DNA of 64,000 nucleotides from Nostoc sp. MG11 (GCF_014904695.1 NZ_JACXXN010000008.1:124001-188000), one strand, 5' to 3'. Counted from the first letter of the stretch, positions 55,522 to 64,000 are shown. The notes: a model not told the origin generated them from the sequence alone. Program-made: numbers and translations.

Positions 55522-58500
55522 TTATGAATTTACAGTACAGTCTGACTCTTGATGCCAAATCTGATAAAACTCTAGATAAGTCATGTTTTCTGCACAGTGC
55601 CAGAGAAGTTTGTAAGACTCGCGGAATTTTTCTAACTCTTGTTCGCAGACTTGTTCAGAAAAACAATTCTTTAAAGATGCAATCACTTCTGGCAATTGTT
55701 CATCTACAAGGATTTCTTTTAAGTTATCTGCGGTGCGTTTACGAATTAATTCACTTTGGGCTGATTTCATCAATTTTAATAAGGTAGTAAATGCCACTTG
55801 ATTCCCTGGAACAAGCTTTGCCAATTTGTAAGCCCTGCGTCTTTGGGTATCATCATTTGCCGCTGAGGCGATACCTCGGAGTAAAGAGGAGAGCAGAAGA
55901 GGAGGGGAGGATTGGGAGAGGGGAGGAAGGGGAGAGGGGGATTTTATTGGTTGGGGAATATTGCGGAGTGCTGCTAGATTTTCTGTAGCTTGTCGTTGTT
56001 GGCATGCATCGGCTGCTGATGCGGCAATTTTTTGTAGTGTGGAAATAGCTAATGTATTGCCGGAATCAATTTTACCTAAACTATAAGCAGCTTTGCGACG
56101 AGTTGATTCATTATTGGTGGAGTCGATAATTTGAATTAAAGCCGCGATCGCAACTTGATTACCCGGATCAACTCTTCCTAGATTATATGCCGCCTGCCAA
56201 CGAATAGATTCATGGCGGATTGTTGTGATCAGTTTAACTAATGCTGCGATTGCAATTTGATTACCCGGATCAAAAATTTTTCCTAAGCTATAAGCTGCAT
56301 TCCAACTATCGAATTCATTATTGGTGGATGTGATAAATTGCTCTAAAGCTGCGATCGCTTTTAGGCGATCGGTTTTCAGTAATGCTACCCGCGCACCCTC
56401 AATAATTGGCGGTGGATATCTCCACCACTTTTGTTTTTTTGGATTGAAATATCCAAAACGCCACTCGATTAATTGCCTGACTATTGCATCAGCTTTTTGG
56501 CAATCTGTAAATTCGGCAATTCCTTGGGCTGCCAAAAAATAAGCTTGATAGCGATAGTACCCCCCGCATTTGTCGGGAAACTCGATTAATGAGCAGATAA
56601 ATTCTTCCTTGTCTTCCTGTGGTATGTCTTCCCTACCTAACCACAGTAAAATTACCTCCCGCCACTGCGCCTCAAAGATGCGGTAACTGGAAATAGAGTC
56701 CCCAGTTTCTAATGTGTGATTTAAGAAAAAGTGCCAATCAGTAACAGCTTGTGCAGCAAAGTATTCTTGAAAGGTGGGATGGTAAAAGGCATAAACTTTT
56801 TCACCTGGAGTTTCTGAAATACCAACCTGATTCAACCAACCTAACTGTAGTGCTAATTGAAATAGACCATCATCAGGAGCGCCTAAAACTTGACAGACAA
56901 AGCGGTGTCTGAGGCGAAACTTAGTTTTTTCTTGAGCAATAGCTAACAGCGCCAGTTCGCCCAGCGCTTGATTTAACTGTTGTCGTTGGGCTGAAGTCGT
57001 AGGAAAACGATCCTGCTTCCATTCATAAATTGCTTCAACAAACTGCTCATACAACATTGCTTTAGTGTTGGGTAATCCTCCTTGCCACAATCCCCAAGTG
57101 CGACATAATAGCGCTAACCGCAAGGGATTTTTCACCGCATCCTTAATCCGTCGTCGTTCTGGTTGGTTTAACTCTACCCGCAGACTTTCTCCTAAAACGG
57201 GATTCTCTTGAAACCATCGCTGAATGAATTGCCCTACTTGGTCGGAGAGGAGGGTAGGGGGAGCAGGGGAAGCAGGGGAAGCAGGGGGAGCAGGGGGAGC
57301 AGGGGAAGCAGGGTGAGCAGGGGGGGTGATTGAGAAATTACTTTGGTCGCTCTTTGGGATGGACTGCAATAGGTGTTCGTTGCTGTAAGTAAAATTGAGG
57401 TTGCAATAGGTGTGAAAAGACTCCAAAGCATTTTTGCCTGCATCCCAAACGTTTAGCCGACAAGTTAGTACTACTGTGGCATCTGCTATCCAGCCTGTGA
57501 GGAAACTGGCAATTTTTGCTAGGGCATGACTAGATTCAATTGCCATTTCATCCACTGCATCTAGAAGTAGCCAAACCCGTCTTTGGTTGAACTGTTCACA
57601 AAACGCATTCTCTATTTCTGGCAGTACGCGCAGCTTGCGAGTAGCTGAGGGTAGCCAATCTTGAATGAGGTACTGCTCTAAAGTTTTACCCTGCAAATCT
57701 GCTAAAGAAATCCAGATGGGCAAATCTGCGGTGTTATTTAACACCCATGCGGCAATTTTCTGAAGCAAAGTAGTCTTTCCCGCTCCCGGTTCTCCAACAA
57801 TAGCGATGCGCTGGATTTGTCTTTGCTGTAGCACCTGTTGGATAAATTCATTATGGTCAAAAACCTGGGTTACTTCAGTGTCTTCTGGTTCGTATAACCG
57901 CGAACCCTCTTGAGGAGTCACATCACCGCGATGGCGAAGACGCTGTTTTCGTTGTACTAATCCCAAGGGTACATAAACTTGATCCAGCTCAAAGGTGACA
58001 CCATCAGCACTAGTAAGGGGATTGGTGGTTAGTCGTCCGTGATTTTGCGCTTCTAGATTGAGGCGACATAGTTCTTGCCAGTTGGGGAGAGTTGGAGATG
58101 AGGGGGACAAGGGAGAAAATTCTACGTTGTCTCCCCCTGCTCCGGTTGTTGAGCGTAGTCGAAACACTGCTCCCTGCTTCGACTTCTCCGGGCGACGGCG
58201 TTCCCACTCTAGGTCAAATTGCCGCAAGTTGGCTGCTATGTCTAGGCGTTTGTGCCATAGTTTTAGGGTGAAATGCCAAGTTTCCGAACCACCGCGAGAT
58301 GGGCGATTGTCTTCGAGAATTTCGAGGAAATCTGCAAATCGCTTCAGGGCTTCTTTGATTTGCTCGGTGTTTAATTGACTCTCGCCTGGTGTCAAATCTA
58401 TCAACGCCTGGATATATCTAACTTTCGTCCTGACAACTAGCTGATTTTCGCTTTGCCAACGCGTTTGAATTTGGGGACGCAGGATATCCAAAGCTGCTTC

Positions 58501-58599
58501 ATCAGCACAGTCTATTTCGTCATTAGCATAAACTAACAGCGTCTCTAACAAGCGCCGCGATCGCTTTTTTGCTTCTGGGCCATAACTCGGTCTTGCCAT
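55522..58599 (-). CDS. NACHT-type STAND NTPase with C-terminal HEAT repeats
   Basis: About 1,025 residues. A conserved N-terminal helical domain (about 1-130; [31 protein letters not shown]) precedes a linker full of repeat-derived Ser/Pro. The NTPase has Walker [17 protein letters not shown] (about 268), Walker [14 protein letters not shown] (about 340), an Arg-rich sensor region and [11 protein letters not shown], as in NACHT proteins. The last 300 residues hold HEAT-like repeats of about 37 residues with the recurring DPGNQxAIAALxxLI pattern. Such proteins are common in cyanobacteria; related NACHT proteins act in anti-phage defence, but no effector enzyme domain is visible here. ATG 58599 ([16 protein letters not shown]) is favoured over 58623. 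Confidence 0.88.
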   Translation of the reverse strand: MARPSYGPEAKKRSRRLLETLLVYANDEIDCADEAALDILRPQIQTRWQSENQLVVRTKVRYIQALIDLTPGESQLNTEQIKEALKRFADFLEILEDNRPSRGGSETWHFTLKLWHKRLDIAANLRQFDLEWERRRPEKSKQGAVFRLRSTTGAGGDNVEFSPLSPSSPTLPNWQELCRLNLEAQNHGRLTTNPLTSADGVTFELDQVYVPLGLVQRKQRLRHRGDVTPQEGSRLYEPEDTEVTQVFDHNEFIQQVLQQRQIQRIAIVGEPGAGKTTLLQKIAAWVLNNTADLPIWISLADLQGKTLEQYLIQDWLPSATRKLRVLPEIENAFCEQFNQRRVWLLLDAVDEMAIESSHALAKIASFLTGWIADATVVLTCRLNVWDAGKNALESFHTYCNLNFTYSNEHLLQSIPKSDQSNFSITPPAHPASPAPPAPPASPASPAPPTLLSDQVGQFIQRWFQENPVLGESLRVELNQPERRRIKDAVKNPLRLALLCRTWGLWQGGLPNTKAMLYEQFVEAIYEWKQDRFPTTSAQRQQLNQALGELALLAIAQEKTKFRLRHRFVCQVLGAPDDGLFQLALQLGWLNQVGISETPGEKVYAFYHPTFQEYFAAQAVTDWHFFLNHTLETGDSISSYRIFEAQWREVILLWLGREDIPQEDKEEFICSLIEFPDKCGGYYRYQAYFLAAQGIAEFTDCQKADAIVRQLIEWRFGYFNPKKQKWWRYPPPIIEGARVALLKTDRLKAIAALEQFITSTNNEFDSWNAAYSLGKIFDPGNQIAIAALVKLITTIRHESIRWQAAYNLGRVDPGNQVAIAALIQIIDSTNNESTRRKAAYSLGKIDSGNTLAISTLQKIAASAADACQQRQATENLAALRNIPQPIKSPSPLPPLSQSSPPLLLSSLLRGIASAANDDTQRRRAYKLAKLVPGNQVAFTTLLKLMKSAQSELIRKRTADNLKEILVDEQLPEVIASLKNCFSEQVCEQELEKFRESYKLLWHCAENMTYLEFYQIWHQESDCTVNS
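57257..57319. repeat. 9-bp tandem repeat in the NACHT gene
   Basis: Seven tandem units of the type GGGGGAGCA or GGGGAAGCA. In the coding direction they give the low-complexity linker [15 protein letters not shown] between the NTPase and the helical part. Confidence 0.85.
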
Positions 58600-58798
58600 C
58601 GCTGTGATTACAGGACTGAACAAAGTTCGGGGATTCCCCTAAGTTTAACAACTTCCCTTGGCTTCTAAGCCAGATTTTACAAGCTTTTCCGGTTGCAATT
58701 ACTCTGCTAGCTGAGGGGAAATTCCCCAAGTTACTCTGTATTTATAGATAAGCAAACTAAAGCATACAAATTAGAATCTCAACCGATAGATAAGTACA

Positions 58799-59007
58799 GA
58801 ACTTACGCACTCAGATCCCCCAACCCCCTTAGAAAGGGGGCTTTAGACGTTCCCCCCCTTTTTAAGGGGAGCCAGCGCGGTCTTCTGCCTTCGCGTAGCG
58901 TCTCCAAGAGTTGGGGAGACGCAATCATGCGATGGGGTCTCCCCAAGTGGAGCGACTGGCGTGGGTTAGGGGGGGATCAGGGTTTCAGGCTTCAGTGCGT
59001 AAGTCCT
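58799..59007. mobile_element. MITE-like element, copy 1 (interrupted)
   Basis: The ends AACTTACGCACT and AGTGCGTAAGTCCT are near-perfect terminal inverted repeats shared with 63048-63154. The interior starts with the same C-rich/G-rich run but is split by a roughly 105-bp block (58867-58973) that recurs in inverted orientation at 62737-62849. Confidence 0.7.
58867..58973. repeat. Shared roughly 105-bp block, copy 1
   Basis: Contains CGCGTAGCGTCTCCAAGAG, GGGGAGACGCAATCATGCG and GGTCTCCCCAAGTGGAGCG, which occur in reverse complement at 62737-62849. It interrupts MITE copy 1. Confidence 0.75.
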
Positions 59008-59046
59008 AAAGTAAACAACTAAAAATTTAGATATAAATTAGCCCAG

Positions 59047-59406
59047 ATGTTGAAACTAACTTACACAGAGAATAGCTTTAGCCTAGAGATGCTCAACGAA
59101 TCTTTAGAAGATTGGGTGAATACAAGAGTAATCCTGGCTCTGCGATCGCATACAAAGATTTATATTGAACCAAGCACAGCTGCTTTTCTACTTCCAGGGA
59201 ACTTGCCCCATCTGGCTGATGTAGCTCAAGAAAATATCGTAGAACTCTGCTCTTGTGATGCCGATTTGGTAGAAGTTATTCTTAAAGGTACTTGGCTGAC
59301 ATCTGATACAGATAATGAAGTAGGTATTTTTGTGACTGCACTGAGCAAATCTGCTGAGTTATTGCTCAACCAACTCTCACAAAGCGAGCAATTCTGCCAC
59401 GCTTAA
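59047..59406 (+). CDS. Conserved cyanobacterial hypothetical protein
   Basis: 119 residues: MLKLTYTENSFSLEMLNESLEDWVNTRVILALRSHTKIYIEPSTAAFLLPGNLPHL, then VELCSCDADLVEVILKGTWLTSDTDNEVGIFVTALS. There is no signal peptide or membrane segment. I do not recognise the family. It lies just after the MITE and before a palindromic repeat and the TROVE-type gene, on the same strand as that gene, but a 219-bp spacer with a structured element separates them. Confidence 0.65.
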   Translation: MLKLTYTENSFSLEMLNESLEDWVNTRVILALRSHTKIYIEPSTAAFLLPGNLPHLADVAQENIVELCSCDADLVEVILKGTWLTSDTDNEVGIFVTALSKSAELLLNQLSQSEQFCHA

Positions 59407-59449
59407 GTAGAGACGTTACATATAGAGACCGTAGATGTAACGTCTCTAC
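59407..59449. repeat. GTAGAGACG palindrome, copy 3
   Basis: Perfect 15-bp arms GTAGAGACGTTACAT / ATGTAACGTCTCTAC with a 13-nt loop. Same family as 15409-15437 and 30684-30709. It begins 1 nt after the stop of the preceding gene and may act as its terminator. Confidence 0.75.
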
Positions 59450-59513
59450 AGGATTTCGGGTTTTATTTATGTACTTCATTTACCTGAAATCTGCTGTAAG
59501 AAATTTTCAGTCT

Positions 59514-59598
59514 TGCTGTTCGCGGGACTATGGTACAACTTCCGAACCCGATCTGTTAAATCGTCCTAGCTGGTTGTGCCGCCTTTCCCCGAACAGCA
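59514..59598 (+). ncRNA. Candidate structured RNA (Y-RNA-like) upstream of the TROVE gene
   Basis: TGCTGTTCG (59514-59522) pairs with CGAACAGCA (59590-59598). After one bulged C (59523), GGG pairs with CCC (59587-59589). Inside, GGTACAAC (59532-59539) pairs with GTTGTGCC (59573-59580, one G-U), and CGAT / ATCG (59549-59563) close a 7-nt loop. Paired 5' and 3' ends with a bulge and an inner domain resemble Y RNAs, which in Deinococcus and Salmonella are encoded next to the Ro60/Rsr gene. Alternatively it is a regulatory 5' UTR: AGCAC (59595-59599) could instead pair with GTGCT (59610-59614). Expression is not known. Confidence 0.4.
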
Positions 59599-59625
59599 CC
59601 CTCTTCAAAGTGCTGAGTTATCGAT

Positions 59626-61092
59626 ATGGTTACTAACTATACCAACCGTGTAGAACAGGTAACGCGGGAAGATTTGGTGATGTTCATCAATGCCTGCCTC
59701 GCCTGCACAGGACAGCGTGAATTTTATGATGATGCTTATGGTCAGCGGGTATCAATTGACTTCTTACATGATTACATTCTGGGTAATTACCGCTTGCTGT
59801 ATGCTCGTTCTTTAGCAGCGGGTATCAACCATTTCAACCAAGCACAAATTATTCTCAAGCTACTAGCGACGGGACGGGACACGCTCCCAGAAAATCGCCA
59901 AGAAGAAGGTGCATTGATTGCCCATGCACTCAACACTTTGCCACCGCAACGAGCTTGGGGAGTTTTGCAACAGTTGCGTCAACGAAAAATTAACAATCGT
60001 CGTAGCAGAGCGATCGCCCGCGATTATTTAAGTATGCGGAATGATATGAGTTTCCATGCTGTGAAGTATCGCGCTAAAGTGCGGGCGATCGCAACCCATG
60101 CCCACCTCAAACTTCACGGCGAATTAAGTACTTTTCTCTTCCGCAACTGGAAACAAAATATCTACTCAACTGAATTATTCGAGCAGTTTCGCCAAGCGCA
60201 TTACAGCGCCGAAGCGATTTATCAGCTTCCTTTCACCATTGCAGAAGGATTTGCTGTTAAACACAAAGTTCCCCGTGATATCTTTTTGTCCCGCATTCAA
60301 CAGCAAATGACTTTGGGCGAAAAGTTGCGTTTCCAAGGTGCAGCAGAACGTACCGAGATTGAAATTGACTTAAATTTAGGTCGTCTTCCCTTGACTAAAT
60401 TGGCATTGTATATCTTGTCATTGCCATTGGAAACTAGACAACAGCAATGGGATACTTTAAACCAAGCCTTGGAGCGATCAGCGCGATCAACGTTAAAAAA
60501 AGCACCTTTAAAGTTAGGAAGAGTCGCGGCTGTCTTAGATTGCAGCTACTCCAGTTTTGGATCTGGTGAAAAGCGCCGTCGTCCTTTGGGTGTGGCTTTA
60601 GCTACTCACTATTTATTGCAAGCTGCATCAAAAGAATACCGAGCTTTTTGGACAGTACCCGTGGAAGATGCGCTGCAAGTGCGTCCCCGTGGACAAACTG
60701 ACTTGGCGACACCACTGTTAGCCGCTTTAGGATCTGGTGCGGAGTTGGTAGTAATTGTATCTGACGGTTGCGATAATTCTCCACCCAACGGTGCAGCAGA
60801 AGTGTTGCGAATATACCGCACCAAGTTAGATCCGATGCGGCGAACTTCAATTGTTCACTGCAATCCTGTCTATAATTCTGAAGATTTTTCGCTGCGTAAT
60901 CTTAGCTCTACTATCCCCACTGTAGGACTGAGAGACGCGGAAGATTTACCAACAATGCTAGGCTTTGCCCGTTTTGCTGAAGGTTCTGCTCCTTTGTCGG
61001 AATTAGAAGCATATTTGGCGGAACGAGTACAGCAGATGTTAGGGGGAGATGGTGAGCAGGGGGAGCAAGGGGGTTTCAAATATGACGGCTGA
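59626..61092 (+). CDS. TROVE/Ro60-like protein with C-terminal vWA domain
   Basis: 488 residues, cytoplasmic. The N-terminal 300 residues are helical repeats with AVKYRAKVRAIATHAHLKL, like the KY..R..WSH.DLLRLSH block of TROVE domains. The last 190 residues are vWA-like with a MIDAS set: AAVLDCSYSSFG (DxSxS), GQTDLATPLLAA (Thr) and VVIVSDGCDNSPP (Asp). A helical ring plus vWA is the architecture of Ro60 and bacterial Rsr, which bind Y RNA and misfolded or decaying RNA. The TROVE assignment is by eye. The stop lies inside the first 21-bp repeat, so the last residues (YDG) are repeat-derived. A conserved-looking partner gene follows 247 bp after. Confidence 0.7.
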   Translation: MVTNYTNRVEQVTREDLVMFINACLACTGQREFYDDAYGQRVSIDFLHDYILGNYRLLYARSLAAGINHFNQAQIILKLLATGRDTLPENRQEEGALIAHALNTLPPQRAWGVLQQLRQRKINNRRSRAIARDYLSMRNDMSFHAVKYRAKVRAIATHAHLKLHGELSTFLFRNWKQNIYSTELFEQFRQAHYSAEAIYQLPFTIAEGFAVKHKVPRDIFLSRIQQQMTLGEKLRFQGAAERTEIEIDLNLGRLPLTKLALYILSLPLETRQQQWDTLNQALERSARSTLKKAPLKLGRVAAVLDCSYSSFGSGEKRRRPLGVALATHYLLQAASKEYRAFWTVPVEDALQVRPRGQTDLATPLLAALGSGAELVVIVSDGCDNSPPNGAAEVLRIYRTKLDPMRRTSIVHCNPVYNSEDFSLRNLSSTIPTVGLRDAEDLPTMLGFARFAEGSAPLSELEAYLAERVQQMLGGDGEQGEQGGFKYDG

Positions 61093-61312
61093 ACCTCTGA
61101 GCATGACGGCTGAACCTCTGAGCATGGCGGCTGAACCTTTGAGCATGACGGTTGAACCTCTGAACATAACGGCTGAACCTCTGAGCATGACGGTTGAACC
61201 TTTGAGCATGACGGTTGAACCTTTGAGCATGACGGTTGAACCTCTGAGCATGACGGTTGAACCTCTGAGCATGACGGCTGAACCTCTGAACATGGCGGTT
61301 GAACCTCTGAGC
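61082..61312. repeat. Eleven 21-bp tandem repeats
   Basis: Eleven consecutive 21-bp units. Units differ at few positions (GCT/GTT, CTG/TTG, AGC/AAC, ACG/GCG, ATG/ATA). In one frame each unit reads M-T-(A/V)-E-P-L-S and the frame stays open to 61330; the reverse strand is open too. The array overlaps the stop codon of the TROVE gene and ends 27 bp before the next gene. 21 bp is two helical turns. Confidence 0.95.
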
Positions 61313-61339
61313 CTAAAACTTATATTTTGACTATTAAAT

Positions 61340-62521
61340 ATGGCACTCAAAAGCAAATTATTAACAGACATATCCCTGAAAGGATTAGATATTGCACCTT
61401 CCCAAGTCCGGGGAGCAGTCCGTATTGTGCCACTACTGCGGCGTCAAGTGCATGGTGACTTGCGTTTGCTGCATCGTTCTTACAACGAAGATATTACAGT
61501 TGTTTCCCTAGAAGGTGAGATTACAAAGCCAGGTATGAAGTACTTTTCCTATGTACCTCACGGGCTGGTAATGTCTTGGAGTGATGATGGTAGCCCAGTT
61601 GCAAGTTTTGGCGGACAGATAGTTAAGCCTGATGGTAAGCGTTTGGACTGCGGTTGTGCAAGTGTGCGGTTGATGCATCGCATGGCTAAGCGAGAATCAG
61701 CTAATCAACTCAGGTTTTTGCCACTACACTTGGCAATGGAAGGTTTTTTGTCGCTGTTTTTCTCTGGCCCCGATATTGCTTGGAATGAGTATTCTCGGTA
61801 CGCCCTATCTCACGGACTGGGTTCGCGCTATGAAACTGCTGTTAGTGGGCGTTATATTGCGGGATTAGAAGATGCTTTGCGGGTGTTTGAAATTCATAGT
61901 AGACAAGTTGGAGTATTAGTATTTGTTGCTGAAGCTTTAGCCTCTGCTTTTGTGGTTCCTACGCCAGAGGATTATCGGGCTTTGCACACCAGCTTGCTAG
62001 AGGATTTCTACAGTGACTTGATTTACCAGTACGGCTTGCTTTACGATACGACCTTGCCAATGGATGTATCTGTAGATGAGTCTAAGATTAATAGTTTGGC
62101 AGATTTGAGGGGAGCGATCGCCAAAATGCGATCGGATTGGGCATCATTTCAGGGGTTCATGGCTGAAGGACTACTGCAACGCCAACTGCATTCCCAGAGA
62201 GTTTATACAGCGGGGCCCTTTGTTCTGCAACGGTTTATGACTAACCTGCAACTCAAGCACGAAAATTATATCGGGGAAGCGATCGCGCGGGAAAATGGAG
62301 AAATAGAGTACCTCAAAATCTATCGTCTCTCAGAAGCCCAGACTCGCCGTGCTTATTTACTCAGCAAGCTAGCTCACTATAACTGGAATCTAGATGCGAC
62401 TGCCAAAGCACTCTCCCATACCCGCGAAGAGTTTGTGTGTCGTATGGAAGCAGCCGGCTTTGGCTATTTGCTAAATCAACAAGTACGCGACGCCGCACGC
62501 AAAAAAGCTAAAAAGTCTTGA
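61340..62521 (+). CDS. Unrecognised protein with C-terminal Fis-like HTH, partner of the TROVE gene
   Basis: 393 residues. I do not recognise the family. N-terminal 130 residues are beta-rich (RGAVRIVPLLRRQVHGDLRLLHRSYNEDITVVSLEG, then CGCASVRLMHR); a middle helical part follows (RFLPLHLAMEGFLSLFFSGPDIAWNEYSRYAL..YETAVSGRYIAGLEDALRVFEIHSRQVGVLVFV). The last 60 residues (RRAYLLSKLAHYNWNLDATAKALSHTREEFVCRMEAAGFGYLL) look like the Fis-type helix-turn-helix of sigma-54 activators. No signal peptide. Being downstream of the TROVE gene on the same strand, it is probably its functional partner or regulator. Confidence 0.75.
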   Translation: MALKSKLLTDISLKGLDIAPSQVRGAVRIVPLLRRQVHGDLRLLHRSYNEDITVVSLEGEITKPGMKYFSYVPHGLVMSWSDDGSPVASFGGQIVKPDGKRLDCGCASVRLMHRMAKRESANQLRFLPLHLAMEGFLSLFFSGPDIAWNEYSRYALSHGLGSRYETAVSGRYIAGLEDALRVFEIHSRQVGVLVFVAEALASAFVVPTPEDYRALHTSLLEDFYSDLIYQYGLLYDTTLPMDVSVDESKINSLADLRGAIAKMRSDWASFQGFMAEGLLQRQLHSQRVYTAGPFVLQRFMTNLQLKHENYIGEAIARENGEIEYLKIYRLSEAQTRRAYLLSKLAHYNWNLDATAKALSHTREEFVCRMEAAGFGYLLNQQVRDAARKKAKKS

Positions 62522-62551
62522 CTCGAAATGAGGTCAATTTTATGAAAATTA

Positions 62552-62654
62552 AACCACAGATGAACACTGATAAACACAGCGAAAAGTATGAGCGTTGGCT
62601 TCCGGCAAACATAACTTTTCAAGACAGATAATTTATCGGTTTTCATCTGTGGTT
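62552..62654. mobile_element. MITE-like element, 103 bp
   Basis: The ends AACCACAGATGA and TCATCTGTGGTT are perfect 12-bp inverted repeats. Noncoding interior. Confidence 0.65.
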
Positions 62655-62736
62655 ATAGTAAAAAACTAGGATTTTTGCAAAATGTCTAAGAAGTTGTTTG
62701 AAAAGTGGTCGGCTGTGATACTAGGCACTTATTAAT

Positions 62737-62849
62737 CCCCCCTAGCCCACGCCAATCGCTCCACTTGGGGAGACCCCATCGCATGATTGCGTCTCCCCAA
62801 CTCTTGGAGACGCTACTTCGCGTTGGGAGAAGACCGCGCTGGCTCCCCT
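62737..62849. repeat. Shared roughly 105-bp block, copy 2 (inverted)
   Basis: Reverse complement of the block at 58867-58973, with a few differences (for example CGCGTTGGGAGAAGACCGCG). Together they bracket the TROVE locus in opposite orientation. Confidence 0.75.
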
Positions 62850-62854
62850 AAAAA

Positions 62855-63025
62855 AGGCTACGGTGTACACACAAGTCTTTGAGAGTTGCCCCACAGGCTT
62901 TTGATCCCCCCAACCCCCCTTCAAAAGGGGGGCAAAAACCTCTCAAAGTCCCCCTTAAAAAGGGAAATTTAGGAGGATTTACAACGATTTTGGTTTTGTA
63001 CAGAGATGTGTGTACACCGTAGCCT
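62855..63025. mobile_element. MITE-like element, 171 bp
   Basis: Perfect 19-bp terminal inverted repeats, left AGGCTACGGTGTACACACA at 62855-62873 and its complement at 63007-63025. It sits in an A-tract between CCCCTA and AAAAAAGGGG. Noncoding. Confidence 0.8.
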
Positions 63026-63047
63026 AAAAAAGGGGGGAAACGGAATC

Positions 63048-63154
63048 AGGACTTACGCACTCAGATCCCCCAACCCCCTTAAAAAGGGTGCTTTAGAAGT
63101 TCCCCCCTTTTTAAGGGGGGCTAGGGGGGATCTAGGCTTCAGTGCGTAAGTCCT
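63048..63154. mobile_element. MITE-like element, copy 2 (intact), 107 bp
   Basis: Perfect 14-bp terminal inverted repeats AGGACTTACGCACT / AGTGCGTAAGTCCT, flanked by GGAATC on both sides. Same family as 58799-59007 but without the inserted block. The rest of 63155-63298 holds C-run/G-run repeats and no gene. Confidence 0.8.
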
Positions 63155-63298
63155 AGGAATCAAAGTCCCCCTTTTTAAGGGGGGAAACGGAATCAAAGTC
63201 CCCCTTAAAAAGGGGGATTTAGGGGGATCTAAAAGTATTTGATACATCACCAAGGACTTTTCAAACATCCTCTAATGACGAATGACAAATGACAAATT

Positions 63299-64000
63299 CT
63301 ACCGATACAACCAAACCCGCAATAATGAAAGCAGTTGCTCGGTATCCACAGGTTTGGTAATGTAATCAGAGGCTCCAGCTTCGATGCACTTTTCGCGATC
63401 GCCTGGCATAGCTTTGGCTGTTAAAGCAATAATTGGCAGTGAGCGGAACTTTTGTTGCTGGCGGATGGCGCGAGTTGTTTCGTAACCATCCACTTCTGGC
63501 ATCATCACATCCATTAAAACTATACTAATGTCGGGATTAGCTTGCAGCATCTCAATGCCATCTCTGCCATTTTCAGCAAATAGCACTTGCATTTGATAAC
63601 TTTCTAAGAAACTAGTAAGAGCAAAAATATTACGCAGATCATCATCCACAATCAGAATTTTCCGATTAGCTAGAACTGGATCGGTCTGGCGCAGTTGCTC
63701 TAATATTTGACGTTTAGGCGGTGGTAAATTTGCTTGTACTCGATGCAAGAATAGGGCAGTTTCATCTAATAATCGTTCTGGCGATCGCACATTCTTAATG
63801 ATAATTGTCTCTGCCAGTCCCCTGAGTTGACTTTCTTCTTGCCGATTTAGTTCTTTGCCAGTGTAAATAATAATTGGCAGTTTCAAAAGGCTCGATTCTT
63901 GCTTAATCTGCTCAATTAGTTCAAACCCGCTCATATCGGGCAAACCTAAATCTAGGACGATACAATCAAAGCGATTTGATCGCAAAATTGAGAGTGCTTC
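63299..64000 (-). CDS. Tandem receiver-domain protein, C-terminal part (hybrid kinase or response regulator; 5' truncated)
   Basis: The frame is open to the window edge; the TTG at 63985 is not a convincing start. The first receiver lacks its N-terminus and shows [16 protein letters not shown] with the phospho-Asp, then [11 protein letters not shown] and the Lys of [12 protein letters not shown]. The second is complete: [20 protein letters not shown] (acid pocket), [19 protein letters not shown] (phospho-Asp), IIALTAKAM and [12 protein letters not shown]. Ending on a receiver with VDDDxRNxFAL is typical of large cyanobacterial hybrid histidine kinases. No output domain follows. A 777-bp repeat-rich spacer lies downstream. 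Confidence 0.88.
   Translation of the reverse strand, partial: EALSILRSNRFDCIVLDLGLPDMSGFELIEQIKQESSLLKLPIIIYTGKELNRQEESQLRGLAETIIIKNVRSPERLLDETALFLHRVQANLPPPKRQILEQLRQTDPVLANRKILIVDDDLRNIFALTSFLESYQMQVLFAENGRDGIEMLQANPDISIVLMDVMMPEVDGYETTRAIRQQQKFRSLPIIALTAKAMPGDREKCIEAGASDYITKPVDTEQLLSLLRVWLYR

Noticed and set aside
59514-59598. Degenerate 5S rRNA
   Set aside because: Only a few bases resemble the 5S loop and the helix order differs; the segment is too short.
61049-61330. 93-codon frame through the 21-bp repeats as a real gene
   Set aside because: Repeats with a period divisible by three keep all frames open, and the reverse strand is open as well; reported as a repeat only.

Overview
The window comes from a filamentous, Nostoc-type cyanobacterium. 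The evidence is the photosystem II genes psbK and psbM, very frequent GCGATCGC (HIP1) octamers, heptanucleotide tandem repeats, many small dispersed palindromes and MITE-like elements, AT-rich spacers, and cyanobacterial versions of cobS, tgt, comF and SLH proteins. I see no rRNA, tRNA, CRISPR array or intact transposase.

Layout. 1-1.2 kb: 3' end of a type III CRISPR-associated operon (RAMP tail plus an unrecognised partner). 1.4-3.3 kb: an orphan ABC ATPase and an orphan molybdate-binding ModA. 4.1-15.3 kb: housekeeping genes (miaE, a VOC protein, a decayed fosfomycin-resistance-like VOC gene, GNAT, comF, cobS, tgt, psbK, a 2Fe-2S ferredoxin, psbM, a dus gene, a DUF2059 protein, a PLP decarboxylase). 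15.5-40.0 kb, all on the minus strand: a complete NRPS/PKS operon. 41-50 kb: a Pho-box-controlled phoD, a beta-helix/RTX exoprotein, a Uma2 nuclease, an SLH-GHL10 protein, an HsdM remnant and a VapBC-like pair. 50-58.6 kb: an MBL hydrolase, a PhnD-like lipoprotein, mltA, a DUF5895-like protein and a large NACHT-HEAT protein. 58.8-63.2 kb: a repeat-rich segment holding a two-gene TROVE/Ro60-like system. 63.3 kb to the edge: the C-terminal receivers of a hybrid kinase or response regulator.

The NRPS/PKS operon reads as a colinear assembly line. A chorismate lyase of the DUF98/Rv2949c type would make 4-hydroxybenzoate. An AMP ligase and a free carrier protein would load it, as FadD22 does. Module 1 has the exact Thr code DFWNIGMVH. 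A stand-alone methyltransferase with a PRMT-like double-E loop carries its own TubC docking domain. Module 2 has an Ile/Val-like code, DAFFLGVTF. It is followed by a malonyl KS-AT-ACP without reduction, a module of unclear specificity, and a last module whose code begins DARH like the D-methylaspartate domain of McyB, then a thioesterase. An Asp/Glu racemase and an SbmA/BacA-like ABC exporter close the operon. The inferred product is a 4-hydroxybenzoyl-capped peptide-polyketide with a D-Asp-like residue.

The second candidate system is at 59.5-62.5 kb. A TROVE-vWA protein is preceded by an 85-nt segment that folds on paper into a Y-RNA-like shape: paired ends, a bulged C and an inner stem. It is followed by eleven 21-bp tandem repeats and a protein with a Fis-like C-terminal helix-turn-helix. 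Domain calls and folds were made by eye; no search or folding program was run.
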